Positions 49,254-60,712 of a stretch of DNA of 64,000 nucleotides are shown in pieces. Made by a program: the position numbers and the translations under genes. The notes below the pieces were generated by a model. The model was not told the DNA's origin. It worked only from the letters and a program-made list of their open reading frames with translations, and did no database searches. How positions within the stretch are numbered: the stretch's first letter is position 1; every line of letters starts with the position of its first letter. The DNA is from Bowmanella denitrificans (GTDB lineage Bacteria; Pseudomonadota; Gammaproteobacteria; Enterobacterales; Alteromonadaceae). The stretch lies in assembly GCF_002887595.1 (NCBI RefSeq), contig NZ_PEBU01000002.1:496001-560000 (forward strand). The letters run 5' to 3'.

Positions 49254-49907
49254 ATGACACCCGTACATATTTATTCTGTGCCATTCAGTAGTTTTGGCCG
49301 TGTCGTACAATTGGTCTGCGAGCAAAAAGGCATTTCCTACAGCATGGGGTTGGAAGTGGCAGGTATGAATGTAGAGTTTAAGGGTGAGCAACATGCTAAT
49401 TGGCACCCTTATAGCAAGATGCCGGTACTACTGATTGGCGATCAGGTGTTGTGCGAATCCGCCACCATCATACGTTATCTTGATAATGCCTATCCCGGTC
49501 CCGAATTGCAGCCCACTGACCCCTGGCTACGAGCGAAACTGGATGAGAAGGTGCAACTGCTGTCTACCTACATAAATCATGCCCTGATCAAAGACTATAT
49601 TTTGGAACTGATTTTCCCCAAAGGGCAGGACGGTGCACCCAGATTGGATGTAATGGCAGCCAACAAACCTGCAGCATTAAAGGCACTATCTTTGCTGGAA
49701 AGCTGGTTGGCGGAGGGCGACTATCTGTTTGGCAACAGTTTCAGCTTGGCTGACGCCATGGCACTGCCGTCGCTGTACTATGTAACGCAGTTGCAGGAGC
49801 CGTTCAATCTACTATCTGCCGACAGTGTGATAGGGCCCTATGTGCAACGTATGAAAGATAAATACCCTGCTTGTCAAAAAGTGTTGGTGCCGAAGCAGCC
49901 ATCCTAA
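49254..49907 (+). CDS. Glutathione S-transferase family protein
   Basis: This 217-residue protein has an N-terminal thioredoxin-like domain (about residues 1-78, VPFSSFGRVVQLVCEQKG, with SKMPVLLIGDQVLCESATIIRYLD, the glutathione-binding cis-Pro and ES pair) and an all-helical C-terminal domain (about 90-210). It starts at ATG 49254 with AAGGAA upstream; the open frame before it crosses the operator. It is probably controlled by the divergent TetR. A terminator shared with ald follows. Confidence 0.92.
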   Translation: MTPVHIYSVPFSSFGRVVQLVCEQKGISYSMGLEVAGMNVEFKGEQHANWHPYSKMPVLLIGDQVLCESATIIRYLDNAYPGPELQPTDPWLRAKLDEKVQLLSTYINHALIKDYILELIFPKGQDGAPRLDVMAANKPAALKALSLLESWLAEGDYLFGNSFSLADAMALPSLYYVTQLQEPFNLLSADSVIGPYVQRMKDKYPACQKVLVPKQPS

Positions 49908-49928
49908 TTCAGCTGTACTTCCAGCAAC

Positions 49929-49957
49929 AAAAAAGGCGCTCATTGAGCGCCCTTTTT
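49929..49957. terminator. Bidirectional terminator between GST and ald
   Basis: GGCGCTC-ATT-GAGCGCC forms a 7-bp GC stem with A-run on the left and T-run on the right, lying between the convergent glutathione transferase and alanine dehydrogenase genes. It can serve both strands. Confidence 0.9.
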
Positions 49958-49975
49958 ATCAGTATTTAACTGACA

Positions 49976-51106
49976 TTATGCACCTAACGCGGTGCGGGCA
50001 TCGGTATAGGTCAGTCCCAATTTACTACCCAGGGCATCAACCACCGCTTTATAAGTGACTTTGCCTTCATGCACATTCAGGCCGTTAAGCAGGTGCACAT
50101 CGTCCAGCATGGCTTGCTTAGGACCTTTGTTGGCCAGTGCCAGACCAAACGGCAGGGTCGCATTGTTCAGTGCCATGGTGGATGTACGCGCAACACCGCC
50201 TGGCATGTTGGCCACACAATAGTGCACAACACCGTCAACGACATAGACGGGATCCTGGTGGGTAGTGGCACGGGCGGTCTCGAAGCAGCCGCCTTGGTCA
50301 ATCGCCACATCTACTACGACTGAGCCTTCTTTCATATTGCGAATATGCTCGGCCGTCAGCAATTTAGGCGCAGCGGCACCAGGAATAAGCACGGCACCAA
50401 TCACCAGATCGGCCTTAGATGAATAATGCTCAATGGCATCGACGGTGGAGAATACGGTTTTTAACTGACCACGGAAGATATCGTCCAACTCACGCAGACG
50501 CGGTAAAGAGCGATCCAGTATAGTCACATCGGCACCCAGGCCGATCGCCATCTTGGCAGCATTAGTACCAACCACGCCGCCACCTACAATCAACACCTTA
50601 CCCGGGGCAACACCTGGTACACCACCAAGTAGCGTACCGCTGCCGCCGTGGGCTTTTTCCAGATAATGGGCACCGGCCTGAATAGACATTCGGCCAGCAA
50701 CTTCAGACATAGGCGCCAGCAATGGCAAGCCATTGCGTGAATCGGTTACGGTTTCATAGGCGATACAGGTGGCACCGGAGGCAATCAGCAGTTCTGTTTG
50801 CGTTGGATCAGGTGCCAGGTGCAGATAAGTGTATAGCGTTTGCCCTTTGCTCAGCATTTTACATTCGTTGGGCTGAGGCTCTTTGACCTTTACGATCATC
50901 TCGGCTTTGTCGAAGATACTCTCTGCGCTATCGCTGATGGTTGCGCCTGCGGCAATATACTGATCGTCGGTAAAGCCAATGGCGGTGCCCGCATCTTTCT
51001 GCACCAGCACAGCATGGCCGTGGGTAACAAATTCTTTCACTGCGGCTGGCGTCAGGCCAACACGGTATTCATGGTTTTTTATTTCTTTAGGTACACCGAT
51101 CAACAT
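49976..51106 (-). CDS. ald: Alanine dehydrogenase
   Basis: This 376-residue NAD-dependent enzyme interconverts alanine and pyruvate plus ammonia. [20 protein letters not shown] at the N-terminus, [14 protein letters not shown] and the NAD-binding [19 protein letters not shown] identify it; [17 protein letters not shown] is also typical. It starts at ATG 51106; the ORF extends to 51154. lrp is divergent 127 bp away. Lrp-type proteins commonly control ald, so a binding site in that gap is likely. Confidence 0.97.
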   Translation of the reverse strand: MLIGVPKEIKNHEYRVGLTPAAVKEFVTHGHAVLVQKDAGTAIGFTDDQYIAAGATISDSAESIFDKAEMIVKVKEPQPNECKMLSKGQTLYTYLHLAPDPTQTELLIASGATCIAYETVTDSRNGLPLLAPMSEVAGRMSIQAGAHYLEKAHGGSGTLLGGVPGVAPGKVLIVGGGVVGTNAAKMAIGLGADVTILDRSLPRLRELDDIFRGQLKTVFSTVDAIEHYSSKADLVIGAVLIPGAAAPKLLTAEHIRNMKEGSVVVDVAIDQGGCFETARATTHQDPVYVVDGVVHYCVANMPGGVARTSTMALNNATLPFGLALANKGPKQAMLDDVHLLNGLNVHEGKVTYKAVVDALGSKLGLTYTDARTALGA

Positions 51107-51233
51107 AATTCTGTTCAACCTTTGCGGGAAAAATAGGTTGTGAAGTATATGCAAAGATTTACAGAAGAGTGTGCTGAAGAATTGTTAACGGCAGGATATA
51201 ATGCTGCGAAAAGTGCAGTGAGAAGATAATCGT

Positions 51234-51719
51234 ATGCTGGTAAAAACCCCCAAACACCTGGATCGTATCGACCGTAATATACTGGTTGAGTTGCAAAAAG
51301 ATGGCCGACTTTCCAACATTGAACTATCCCGCCGGGTCGGTTTAAGTGCCACCCCCTGTTTAGAGAGGGTAAGGCGTTTGGAGCAACAAGGCTATATTAG
51401 TGGCTACCATGCCAGGGTGGATCCCACCAAGCTGGGCGCTGCCATGTTGGTGTTTGTGGAGATTACCCTGACGAAAACATCCACCGATATCTTTGCAGAA
51501 TTTTCTTCTGCGGTTCGTAAGTTGGACGATATTCAGGAATGTCATCTGGTGGCAGGAGATTTTGATTTTTTGTTAAAAGCCCGGGTGGCAGATATGTCCA
51601 GTTATCGAAAGTTGTTGGGAGATACCTTGCTGGGGCTGCCTGGCGTTAGTGAGTCACGTACCTATGTGGTGATGGAAGAAGTGAAACATACCGGTGCGAT
51701 TAAAATTAACCTGAAGTAA
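51234..51719 (+). CDS. lrp: Leucine-responsive regulatory protein
   Basis: This 161-residue regulator closely follows E. coli Lrp (164): LDRIDRNILVELQKDGRLSNIELSRRVGLSATPCLERVRRLE is the helix-turn-helix, and ECHLVAGDFDFLLKARV and LPGVSESRTYVVMEEVK form the RAM effector domain. It lies between the divergent ald and ftsK, an order common in Gammaproteobacteria. The degree of match supports true Lrp rather than a general AsnC-family member. Confidence 0.95.
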   Translation: MLVKTPKHLDRIDRNILVELQKDGRLSNIELSRRVGLSATPCLERVRRLEQQGYISGYHARVDPTKLGAAMLVFVEITLTKTSTDIFAEFSSAVRKLDDIQECHLVAGDFDFLLKARVADMSSYRKLLGDTLLGLPGVSESRTYVVMEEVKHTGAIKINLK

Positions 51720-51892
51720 TGGCTGTATCTGCCAGTACTTGTTGGTATCTGACGACATCTTGAACAAGATTTGCGCAGCAAATAAAAATACTGGCAATAA
51801 AAACAGGGTTTATGTACTGCCAAGCTAGGATTTTAGCAACGTGGCTGGTATCTTTGCACAGTGTTTGCAGTGGCAATTTTTATAATAAATAG

Positions 51893-54283
51893 ATGATGAT
51901 GGCGCGACTCTCTGGTATCCAAAGGATCATGGAAGTGGGCATGATAGTGTGCAGTATGTTTGCACTCTACCTGTTGCTCGCTTTGGCTTCGTTCGACCCT
52001 GCTGACCCTAGCTGGAGCCAGGCAGGGTTTCGCGATGACGTACAAAATGCAGCCGGAGCCATTGGTGCCTGGTTTGCTGATATTCTGCTCAACAGTTTTG
52101 GCTATATTGCCTATGTGTTTCCCTTCGGTATTGCGCTATTGGGCTGGTTTTTGTTCCAGCAAACCAAGAACTTGCTCGAGCTGGACTATCTCACCATCGG
52201 CTTAAGACTGATTGGTTTTATTCTTTCCATTGTTGGCGCTACCGCGCTGTTCAGCCTGAATGCCGACGATATTTACGTGTTTTCTGCCGGTGGTTTTGTG
52301 GGTGATGCTATTAGCGGTCGCTTGCTCCCTTACTTTAACCTGGCGGGTACAACTCTGTTGTTGTTGTGTTTTTTATGCACCGGCCTGACGTTGATGACGG
52401 GTATTTCCTGGTTACTGCTGATTGATCACTTGGGTGACTGGGCGATAAGCGGGGTCAAATGGCTGGGCAGACTGCCCTCCATACTGCAGGGCATGCAGGT
52501 GCCAACACTGCCTAAACGTAAACACAACGATAACGATATGGTGGAGATGGCGGACAAGCCTAAATCTGAGTCTGTTGCTGAAGAAGCGCCTCCCTGGGGA
52601 GCGACACCGGTCCCGCGACGTGAGCCGGTTATTGAACCGGTATTCAGTCTGGATAATGACGAAGACTTTGATATGGGGGAGGTGCCATTGTTTGACGAGC
52701 CGGCTCCTGCACCCAAGCCCGCTCCAGTGAAAACCAAGAGCGATAAAACTAAGCCCAAAACCCTGGCTGAGCTGGAAGAAGAATTCGCTGTGGAGGGGGA
52801 AAGGCCGTCTTTTATGCTGCTCGATCGCCCGGACAAGGTGAAAAATCCCATTTCTCCGGAAGAGTTGGAAGCGGCATCCCGGTTGGTGGAAGCCAAACTG
52901 CAGAACTTCAGCATTGAAGCTAAGGTGGTTGGGGTGTATCCCGGCCCGGTGATTACCCGATTTGAATTGGATTTAGCGCCAGGGGTGAAGGTTGCCAAAA
53001 TCTCTTCCCTGGCCAAAGACCTGGCCAGGGAGCTTTCCGCTATTTCTGTGCGCGTGGTGGAGGTGATTCCGGGTAAGTCTGTTATTGGTCTTGAGCTGCC
53101 GAATAAGCATCGTGAAATGGTGCGATTATCCGAAGTAATCGAGTGTGATGTGTTTCAAAACTCCACGTCCAATCTGACCATGGTGCTGGGCAAAGATATT
53201 GCCGGTAAACCTGTGGTGGTGGACCTGGCCAAGATGCCACACCTGCTGGTGGCAGGTACCACAGGCTCAGGTAAGTCTGTTGGGGTAAACGTCATGATTC
53301 TGTCGTTGCTGTATAAATCCAGCCCCGAAGACGTGCGGATGATTATGATCGACCCGAAGATGCTAGAACTGTCTGTATATGAAGGCATTCCTCATTTACT
53401 GGCCGAAGTGGTCACGGATATGAAAGAAGCGGCCAACGCCTTGCGCTGGTGTGTAGGGGAAATGGAGCGGCGTTACCGCCTGATGTCTGCATTAGGGGTG
53501 CGTAACCTTAAGGGCTATAACACTAAGATCGCTGATGCCATTGAAGCAGGCGAGCCCATCAAAGACCCGCTCTGGAAACCCGAGCAGAGTATGGAGCCTG
53601 AAGCGCCGGATTTAGAAAAGCTGCCCAGCATTGTGGTGGTGGTAGACGAATTTGCCGACATGATGATGATCGTGGGTAAGAAAGTCGAAGAACTGATTGC
53701 CCGGATAGCGCAAAAAGCCAGGGCTGCGGGGATTCATCTGGTGTTGGCAACACAGCGCCCGTCAGTGGATGTGATTACCGGTTTAATTAAAGCCAATATT
53801 CCCACCCGTATTGCATTTCAGGTTTCATCTAAAATTGATTCCCGCACCATTTTGGACCAGCAAGGTGCCGAAGCCCTGTTAGGGCAGGGCGATATGCTGT
53901 ATCTGCCCCCCGGAACCGGCGTACCGACCCGCGTACATGGCGCCTTTGTGGATGATCATGAAGTGCATGCCGTAGTGGCAGACTGGAAGAAGCGCGGTAA
54001 GCCTAATTACATTGATGAGATTTTAAGTGGCGAAGGCAGTACCGAAGTGCTGTTACCCGGTGAGCAGGCCGAAGGCGAAGATGCAGAATCCGACCCCTTG
54101 TATGACGATGCGGTATCTTTTGTGACGCAAAGTCGCCGGGCTTCGGTATCCAGTGTGCAACGGCAGTTCAGAATAGGCTATAACCGGGCTGCCCGTATCG
54201 TCGAACAAATGGAAATGAGTGGTGTGGTCAGTGCCCAGGGGCACAATGGCAACCGGGAAGTATTGGCACCACCGCCAGTATGA
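51893..54283 (+). CDS. ftsK: DNA translocase FtsK
   Basis: This 796-residue protein couples chromosome segregation to division. Four membrane segments lie in about residues 10-180, followed by a short, variable linker (about 190-280, rich in Pro, Glu and Lys) and the RecA-like motor with Walker [14 protein letters not shown] and Walker [11 protein letters not shown]. The C-terminal gamma winged helix ([21 protein letters not shown]) reads KOPS. The length is closer to the Pseudomonas form than the 1329-residue E. coli form, because the linker is short. Three tandem ATG codons at 51893-51901 make the exact start uncertain; no clear ribosome-binding site precedes them. Confidence 0.96.
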   Translation: MMMARLSGIQRIMEVGMIVCSMFALYLLLALASFDPADPSWSQAGFRDDVQNAAGAIGAWFADILLNSFGYIAYVFPFGIALLGWFLFQQTKNLLELDYLTIGLRLIGFILSIVGATALFSLNADDIYVFSAGGFVGDAISGRLLPYFNLAGTTLLLLCFLCTGLTLMTGISWLLLIDHLGDWAISGVKWLGRLPSILQGMQVPTLPKRKHNDNDMVEMADKPKSESVAEEAPPWGATPVPRREPVIEPVFSLDNDEDFDMGEVPLFDEPAPAPKPAPVKTKSDKTKPKTLAELEEEFAVEGERPSFMLLDRPDKVKNPISPEELEAASRLVEAKLQNFSIEAKVVGVYPGPVITRFELDLAPGVKVAKISSLAKDLARELSAISVRVVEVIPGKSVIGLELPNKHREMVRLSEVIECDVFQNSTSNLTMVLGKDIAGKPVVVDLAKMPHLLVAGTTGSGKSVGVNVMILSLLYKSSPEDVRMIMIDPKMLELSVYEGIPHLLAEVVTDMKEAANALRWCVGEMERRYRLMSALGVRNLKGYNTKIADAIEAGEPIKDPLWKPEQSMEPEAPDLEKLPSIVVVVDEFADMMMIVGKKVEELIARIAQKARAAGIHLVLATQRPSVDVITGLIKANIPTRIAFQVSSKIDSRTILDQQGAEALLGQGDMLYLPPGTGVPTRVHGAFVDDHEVHAVVADWKKRGKPNYIDEILSGEGSTEVLLPGEQAEGEDAESDPLYDDAVSFVTQSRRASVSSVQRQFRIGYNRAARIVEQMEMSGVVSAQGHNGNREVLAPPPV

Positions 54284-54383
54284 ACCAATTTAAACCTGTC
54301 AGGACCCGATTAATGACCTGTTCAGTTTAAGCTCAACCAGGATCAGCAGACTGATTTGGGTGTTTATTATTTCTTAGGATGTT

Positions 54384-55016
54384 ATGAAGAGACTTCTTAC
54401 CATTGGTTTTTGTGTATTGGCGTTTCCCACTTTGGCCAACGAGGCTGCGAATAGTCTGAAGAGCAAACTTAGCCAGTTGCATAGTTTTCAGGCTGATTTT
54501 GAGCAACAGGTGACCGACGGACAAGGACAAGCCGTTCAACATGCACAGGGCACTTTACATCTGCAACAGCCTGACAAATTGCGCTGGGAGTTGAAAACGC
54601 CGGATGAAGCCTTGTTGATAGCCGATGGGCAAACGGTTTGGCATGTGGATCCTTTTGTCAGCCAGGCCATTGCACTTGACCAACAAGGCGCTATTGAAAA
54701 CAACCCGCTCATTTTATTGGCGCAACCAGATAGTCACCTATGGCAGGATTTTACGGTGAGTCAGGAAAGCAGTGGCTATCTTATCCGCAGTAAGTCTGAC
54801 AATAGCCAGATTGATACTCTGACTTTGACTTTTGACGGTCAAACACTTTTATCACTGAGTTTGCTCGACCGGCAGCAGCAAAAAAGCGTGCTGAATTTCA
54901 GAGATATTAAGCAAAACATCGACCTGCCAGCAGCATTGTTTAAGTTCACCTTACCTGAAGGTTATGAGCTGGATGATCAGCGTCAGGTGCAAACAGGTAA
55001 CCTGCAAAAACCATGA
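54384..55016 (+). CDS. lolA: Outer-membrane lipoprotein carrier protein
   Basis: This 210-residue periplasmic chaperone carries lipoproteins from LolCDE to LolB. A signal peptide ([20 protein letters not shown], cleaved after about residue 18) precedes the mature part with [46 protein letters not shown] and [13 protein letters not shown]. It overlaps rarA by 4 bp. The ftsK-lolA-rarA-crcB-serS order is as in E. coli apart from crcB. Confidence 0.96.
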   Translation: MKRLLTIGFCVLAFPTLANEAANSLKSKLSQLHSFQADFEQQVTDGQGQAVQHAQGTLHLQQPDKLRWELKTPDEALLIADGQTVWHVDPFVSQAIALDQQGAIENNPLILLAQPDSHLWQDFTVSQESSGYLIRSKSDNSQIDTLTLTFDGQTLLSLSLLDRQQQKSVLNFRDIKQNIDLPAALFKFTLPEGYELDDQRQVQTGNLQKP

Positions 55017-56332
55017 CCCAGCAGCTGGATTTCGGTCAGGATAACCCCTATCAACCGCTGGCTGCTTTGCTCAGACCGCGTCGTCTTGAAGACTATGCCG
55101 GTCAGCAACATATTCTTGCCCCCAATAAGCCATTAAGACGAGCCATTGAGCAGGGCAAAGCTCATTCGATGATTTTATGGGGCCCGCCCGGAACAGGTAA
55201 AACCACACTGGCCGAATTAATTGCCAATTACTGTGATGCGCATGTGGAGCGTATATCCGCAGTAACATCCGGTGTTAAAGACATTCGCCAGGCCATTGAT
55301 AATGCCCGTCATCAGGCCCAGTCCCGGGGGCAAAAGACCCTGTTATTTGTGGATGAGGTGCACAGATTTAATAAGAGCCAGCAGGACGCCTTTTTACCCC
55401 ATATAGAAGACGGTACGGTGATTTTTATCGGTGCCACGACAGAAAACCCATCTTTTGAACTAAACGGTGCGTTACTGTCGAGGGCTAGGGTATATGTACT
55501 GAAAAAGCTTGAACAGGCCGACCTTGAATGGATGCTGGAGCGGGCTTTGCGTGATACCCGTTTTGCTGATATATCCCTGGCGCCAGAAGCCAGAGCTTTA
55601 CTCACCCAAATGGCTGATGGTGACGGGCGCAGGCTGTTGAACTATTTGGAGCTTTCCGCAGATTTTGCTGAGCAGGGCGTTATTTTATACAGCACTGTAC
55701 AGGAAGCGGTGGGCGGTAAAGTGGCGGCCTTTGATAAGGGGGGAGATCAGTTTTACGATATGCTGTCGGCGCTGCATAAGTCGGTACGTGGCTCTTCACC
55801 GGATGGCGCTTTGTATTGGTTTGCCCGCATGTTGGAAGCTGGTTGTGATCCCCTGGTGGCAGCCAGACGCTTGTTGGCCATCGCCTCAGAGGATATTGGC
55901 AATGCAGACCCGCGGGCCTTGCAGGTGTGTCTTAACGCCTGGGATATTTTTCATCGTGTCGGGCCTGCCGAAGGTGAGCGGGCGATTGCTCAGGCGCTGG
56001 TTTATTGTGCCTGCGCAGCAAAAAGTAATGCAGTGTATGTGGCGTTTAAACAAGCCAGGCGCGATGCCAGGGAACTGGCCAACTTTGCGGTGCCGGTACA
56101 TTTGCGTAATGCACCCACCAAGCTGATGAAAGAGCAGGGCTTTGGCCAGGACTACCGTTATGCTCACGATGAACCTGGCGCCTATGCCGCAGGGGAAAGC
56201 TACTTGCCACCAGAGCTGGCAGAACAGCGGTATTATCAACCCAATGAACGCGGTCTGGAAAAGCAAATCCAGGCCAAGCTTGAGTACCTCAGCCAATTGG
56301 ACCAACAAAGTGACCGCAAACGTTATAAGTAA
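55013..56332 (+). CDS. rarA: Replication-associated recombination protein A
   Basis: This 439-residue AAA+ ATPase works at stalled replication forks. Walker [13 protein letters not shown] is at about residue 57, Walker [11 protein letters not shown] is near 110, sensor [14 protein letters not shown] follows, and the C-terminal tetramerisation part includes [12 protein letters not shown]. It overlaps lolA by 4 bp (ATGA) at its start and crcB at its end. Confidence 0.97.
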   Translation: MTQQLDFGQDNPYQPLAALLRPRRLEDYAGQQHILAPNKPLRRAIEQGKAHSMILWGPPGTGKTTLAELIANYCDAHVERISAVTSGVKDIRQAIDNARHQAQSRGQKTLLFVDEVHRFNKSQQDAFLPHIEDGTVIFIGATTENPSFELNGALLSRARVYVLKKLEQADLEWMLERALRDTRFADISLAPEARALLTQMADGDGRRLLNYLELSADFAEQGVILYSTVQEAVGGKVAAFDKGGDQFYDMLSALHKSVRGSSPDGALYWFARMLEAGCDPLVAARRLLAIASEDIGNADPRALQVCLNAWDIFHRVGPAEGERAIAQALVYCACAAKSNAVYVAFKQARRDARELANFAVPVHLRNAPTKLMKEQGFGQDYRYAHDEPGAYAAGESYLPPELAEQRYYQPNERGLEKQIQAKLEYLSQLDQQSDRKRYK

Positions 56333-56714
56333 CGGCCTGGCCTTGTATGCCACAATTGCCGCAGGCGGCGCAATGGGAGCCTGCTTGCGGTATTTTATCT
56401 CGCAATTGGCGATGCAATGGTTTGGCAAAGGGTTTCCCTTTGGTACACTGGCGGTGAATATTCTCGGCTCTTTGATGATCGGCATAGTGTATGGTTTGAT
56501 AGAGAGCGAGTATGTGGCTGGCCATCCCTGGCGAACCTTTCTGAGCATAGGTTTTATTGGTGCCCTGACCACCTTTTCTACGTTTTCCCTGGATACCTTG
56601 TTGCTGATTCAGCAAGGTGCCTGGCTGAAAGCAATTGCCAATATTTTGTTGAACCTGCTGTGTTGTCTATTGGCAGCCTGGCTGGGAATTAAATTGATTT
56701 TGAACAAAGGTTAA
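56310..56714 (+). CDS. crcB: Fluoride ion channel CrcB/Fluc
   Basis: This roughly 134-residue membrane protein exports fluoride. [26 protein letters not shown] and [16 protein letters not shown] (the FSTFS fluoride-pathway motif) are present, with four membrane segments. The start is unclear: GTG 56310 overlaps the rarA end, while TTG 56343 gives 123 residues and fits the E. coli N-terminus as well. No strong ribosome-binding site supports either. serS follows 9 bp after its stop. Confidence 0.9.
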   Translation: MTANVISNGLALYATIAAGGAMGACLRYFISQLAMQWFGKGFPFGTLAVNILGSLMIGIVYGLIESEYVAGHPWRTFLSIGFIGALTTFSTFSLDTLLLIQQGAWLKAIANILLNLLCCLLAAWLGIKLILNKG

Positions 56715-58013
<1,299 letters not shown>

Positions 58014-58028
58014 GCGACAGTTGTAAAG

Positions 58029-58056
58029 CAAGCGGGCCGCCAAGGCCCGTTTTTAT
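58029..58056 (+). terminator. Intrinsic terminator after serS
   Basis: CGGGCC and GGCCCG pair across a short loop followed by TTTTTATT, 19 bp after the serS stop. Confidence 0.9.
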
Positions 58057-58134
58057 TGGCCAATTCTGACCTGAAACTTTCATAAACAGAAATTTGTGCT
58101 TTACTTTCAAAAGTTAAGCTGATTTTCGCTGCGT

Positions 58135-58266
58135 ATGAAAGCTACAGCCGATGTGCGCCTGCTGATGAAGGTGCTCTACTATGTTACTCTGGTGATTACA
58201 CTGGGGATGGTGGCCTATCTGTTCTGGCTGACGTTTCTGACGGTGTATGAAGGCCTGATAGGATAA
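58135..58266 (+). CDS. Candidate 43-residue single-span membrane protein
   Basis: An uninterrupted 43-codon frame beginning MKATADVRLLMKVLYYVTLV and ending EGLIG lies between the serS terminator and the tusE stop codon. Residues 12-36 form one hydrophobic segment (YYVTLVITLGMVAYLFWLTF), with a charged start and short end, the layout of known small membrane proteins. No clear ribosome-binding site precedes its ATG. It was too short for common gene calling. It may be chance. Confidence 0.45.
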   Translation: MKATADVRLLMKVLYYVTLVITLGMVAYLFWLTFLTVYEGLIG

Positions 58267-58277
58267 ATGTTGTTTTT

Positions 58278-58616
58278 CTACAAACATTTGGCAGGCTTGG
58301 GTAGCCCGGCCAGCTTAGTAGCTTGCTTTGCCGGACCGTCCGGAAACAAACGTTGCAGATAACGGCTGTTACCTTTCTCAGGGCCAAACTTCTTTTCCAT
58401 GGCTTTCACCAGTGCCCGTATTGCCGGGCTGGTATTAAAATCCAGATAAAAATGACGAACAAACAGTACCACTTCCCAGTGCGCTTCTGTCAGTTCTATG
58501 CCTTCACGCTGCGCAAGAAAAGACACCATGGTCTCATCCCAGTCCATATGATTGAGTAGATAGCCGGCTGAATCTGTGACTATGTCACGGCCGTTAAATT
58601 CAAAAGAATGTTGCAT
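58278..58616 (-). CDS. tusE: Sulfurtransferase TusE
   Basis: This 112-residue DsrC-like protein takes sulfur from the TusBCD complex and gives it to MnmA for 2-thiouridine in t[46 protein letters not shown] and [23 protein letters not shown] match E. coli TusE, with the sulfur-carrying Cys next to the C-terminus. It overlaps the tusB stop by one base. Confidence 0.96.
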   Translation of the reverse strand: MQHSFEFNGRDIVTDSAGYLLNHMDWDETMVSFLAQREGIELTEAHWEVVLFVRHFYLDFNTSPAIRALVKAMEKKFGPEKGNSRYLQRLFPDGPAKQATKLAGLPKPAKCL

Positions 58617-58906
58617 TACCAGGTTACCACTTGGTCGAATGTGAGGGTTAGGGTGACAAATTTGCTGTAATCAACCTGCTCTATAAAGCTAGGACAATGT
58701 GAAAGACCGCGCGCCTGCATGTCTTCTTTAAGGATATAAATGCCCTGGCGCTGTTGGAGTTGTTCAAACCAGGGCTGATCTTGTCCCTGCAAGGCATAGA
58801 CGGCGTCTTGCATTAACAGTAAGCCGTCATCTTGGTCCATCAGCGCAAGGCTTTGAGCTATGTCGAGCGCGCTAAAAGGGCTGCTGCGTAACAGATGCAG
58901 AATCAT
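58616..58906 (-). CDS. tusB: Sulfurtransferase complex subunit TusB
   Basis: This 96-residue DsrH-like subunit of the TusBCD relay contains [38 protein letters not shown], the family N-terminus. It is more divergent than its partners, as usual for TusB. It overlaps tusC and tusE by one base each, so the three are tightly coupled. Confidence 0.9.
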   Translation of the reverse strand: MILHLLRSSPFSALDIAQSLALMDQDDGLLLMQDAVYALQGQDQPWFEQLQQRQGIYILKEDMQARGLSHCPSFIEQVDYSKFVTLTLTFDQVVTW

Positions 58907-59262
58907 TAAAAGCTCACTATATGCTGAAACTGTTTCAATCTGGTTGTAAGGGCTGTGGGGGAAAGTAACTCCACTGCAACCGACAAATCATCTTCCCCTA
59001 ATCCACGCTCCTTTAAGCTATCCTGGCAGACAATAATGGTGTTGATATCGTAGAACTCCAAGGCAGCGAAAGTCTTGCTATAGTTTTTGCGCAGAATGGT
59101 TTCAGGCTGTTGTTGCCGAAGCAACTGAAATACTCCATCGCCGATAAAAAACAGTCCGACTTCCTGGCCGAAACTGCCTGCTACCAGCGCCAGATCCAGG
59201 GCTTCCTGTCCGTGGCTGCTGCCGTGTGGCGCATGGCGATTAATGATGGCAATACTTTGCAT
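58906..59262 (-). CDS. tusC: Sulfurtransferase complex subunit TusC
   Basis: This 118-residue DsrF-like subunit has INRHAPHGSSHGQEALDLALVAGSFGQEVGLFFIGDGVFQLL, typical of the family. It shares single-base overlaps with tusD upstream and tusB downstream. It is part of the heterohexamer that carries the persulfide towards TusE. Confidence 0.93.
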   Translation of the reverse strand: MQSIAIINRHAPHGSSHGQEALDLALVAGSFGQEVGLFFIGDGVFQLLRQQQPETILRKNYSKTFAALEFYDINTIIVCQDSLKERGLGEDDLSVAVELLSPTALTTRLKQFQHIVSF

Positions 59263-59645
59263 CAGAACTGCACCAAACGATCGCTATTTAGCAGCACCAT
59301 TAACTGCCCCAGACCACTGGCCAGCACCGGCTCTTGAAGGTTTGTGCCACTGAGGTTCTTTGCCTGGGCTTCATCGGCGCCGAGAATACCCCGCCTTGCT
59401 GCTGCGGTTGCACAAACATGTAATGGCACGCCAGCCTGATGCAAGGCAAGCCATTCCTGGTGTAACTGCAGTTCATCGGCCGGTGGTGATTGCCAAGCAC
59501 TGGCGTTAGTGATCGCGGATTGATAAAAGAAAACGCCTGAAATGCTGTGACCTGATTCAATTGCAGCGCGAATAAATTGCAATGCACTGTTGCTGCCTTG
59601 ACTGTCAAATGGGGCAGAGGTCACCAGAATGGAAAATGTTGCCAT
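59262..59645 (-). CDS. tusD: Sulfurtransferase complex subunit TusD
   Basis: This 127-residue DsrE-like subunit carries the sulfur-accepting cysteine of the complex, probably the Cys in PLHVCATAAARRGIL. ATFSILVTSAPFDSQGSNSALQFIRAAIESGH and FFYQSAI are family segments. Its ATG (59645-59643) follows directly after the U-run of the yccA terminator, with no visible ribosome-binding site. It is the first of tusD-C-B-E; in E. coli tusDCB and tusE are in different places. Confidence 0.93.
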   Translation of the reverse strand: MATFSILVTSAPFDSQGSNSALQFIRAAIESGHSISGVFFYQSAITNASAWQSPPADELQLHQEWLALHQAGVPLHVCATAAARRGILGADEAQAKNLSGTNLQEPVLASGLGQLMVLLNSDRLVQF

Positions 59646-59646
59646 G

Positions 59647-59676
59647 AAAAAAAGCCCTGCTTTAGCAGGGCCTTAG
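59647..59676 (-). terminator. Terminator of yccA abutting the tusD start codon
   Basis: On the minus strand, GGCCCTGC-TAAA-GCAGGGC is followed by TTTTTTTC and then the tusD ATG. It is a strong intrinsic terminator for yccA, 5 bp past its stop, and its U-run reaches the tusD start, leaving no normal ribosome-binding site. Confidence 0.9.
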
Positions 59677-59680
59677 TGTA

Positions 59681-60349
59681 TCAGTCGTCGCTTCCAAACG
59701 CACCCAACAGATGCAATATCGACGTGAACAGGTTGTAGATACTCAAATACAGTCCAACGGTCGCACGAATATAGTTGGTTTCACCGCCATTGATGATGCG
59801 GCTGGTATCAAACAGAATAAATCCAGACATAATCAGTACAATACCTGCGCTGATAGCCAGGCTCATGGCCGGGATTTGCAGGAAAATATTAGCAATGGCA
59901 GCAACCAGTGCGACTATCATACCAATCATTAAAAAACCGCCCATAAAAGAGAAGTCTTTCTTGGTGGTTAGCGCATAGGCCGACAAACCAAAAAACACCA
60001 GTGCGGTGGCGCCGAAAGCCTGCATTATCAGTTCAGGGCCATTTTGCAAACCAGCGTAAAAGTTCAGGGTGTAACCCAGAGAGCCGCCCAGTAAGCCGGT
60101 GAAGGCAAACACCCAGAAAATGCCGGATGCACTTTCAGCTTTTTTGTTGACAACAAACAGCAGCACCAGGGCACCGATGCTCATGGAGATAGCGGCAACA
60201 GGGCCAATACCGACGGCCATGGTCACACCTGCACACAATGCACTGAATACCAAGGTCATGGCTAGCAACATATAAGTGTTGCGCAGTACTTTGTTTGTCT
60301 CCAATACCGAGGTTTGTGACGAACTGCTATAAAGGGTTCTTTGGTCCAT
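59681..60349 (-). CDS. yccA: Bax inhibitor-1 family membrane protein YccA
   Basis: This 222-residue inner-membrane protein has seven hydrophobic segments and the BI-1 signature near its end (LFDTSRIINGGETNYIRATVGLYLSIYNLF). E. coli YccA modulates FtsH proteolysis of membrane proteins. The tus-yccA-tRNA-Ser neighbourhood is shared with E. coli (tusE, yccA, serT). A strong terminator follows. The upstream gap of 221 bp to the tRNA holds both promoters. Confidence 0.94.
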   Translation of the reverse strand: MDQRTLYSSSSQTSVLETNKVLRNTYMLLAMTLVFSALCAGVTMAVGIGPVAAISMSIGALVLLFVVNKKAESASGIFWVFAFTGLLGGSLGYTLNFYAGLQNGPELIMQAFGATALVFFGLSAYALTTKKDFSFMGGFLMIGMIVALVAAIANIFLQIPAMSLAISAGIVLIMSGFILFDTSRIINGGETNYIRATVGLYLSIYNLFTSILHLLGAFGSDD

Positions 60350-60527
60350 TTTTCACTCCGAAGTTTAACCAGTTAAACACTAGCTGATTACTTTGGCTAT
60401 TTTTATGGGCTTTAGTTCCGTTTTCAAGGAATTCCGCTCGCCGCTGATATGGTTTGCGCTAAATTGCTGGTTAAAGCGTCAAGTTGCTCAATCTGTCATC
60501 ATTCAGTAATTTAAAGGAAAAATACCC

Positions 60528-60556
60528 TTTACAAGGTACAAAAACCTCATTAGTAT
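60528..60556 (+). promoter_or_regulatory. Promoter of tRNA-Ser
   Basis: TTTACA (60528-60533) and TAGTAT (60551-60556) are separated by exactly 17 bp, followed by a GC-rich GCACGCC discriminator and the tRNA start 14 bp later. This is the layout of a stringently controlled tRNA promoter. Start site is inferred. Confidence 0.7.
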
Positions 60557-60570
60557 GCACGCCACTTCTC

Positions 60571-60662
60571 GGAGAGCTGGCAGAGCTCGGTTGAATGCAC
60601 CTGACTTGAAATCAGGCGAAGGGTTAAACCTTCCGGGGGTTCGAATCCCTCGCTCTCCGCCA
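60571..60662 (+). tRNA. serT: tRNA-Ser (anticodon TGA)
   Basis: The acceptor stem GGAGAGC pairs with GCTCTCC, followed by G and an encoded CCA. The anticodon stem CTGA/TCAG-type segment around CCTGACTTGAAATCAGG gives loop CTTGAAA with anticodon TGA. A long variable arm (GCGAAGGGTTAAACCTTCC) marks a class II serine tRNA, and the T-loop GGTTCGAATCC is present. Its place next to yccA is as in E. coli serT. Confidence 0.97.
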
Positions 60663-60712
60663 TATAAAGAAAAACGGCCCTGTTCGAAAGAACAGGGCCG
60701 TTTTTCTTTATA
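60663..60712 (+). terminator. Terminator of tRNA-Ser: 23-bp perfect stem with GAAA loop
   Basis: A 23-nt arm (60663-60685) and its exact reverse complement (60690-60712) surround a GAAA tetraloop. The GC core (ACGGCCCTGTTC) is flanked by A-run and T-run, so it can end transcription on both strands. It starts immediately after the CCA end of the tRNA. Confidence 0.92.
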
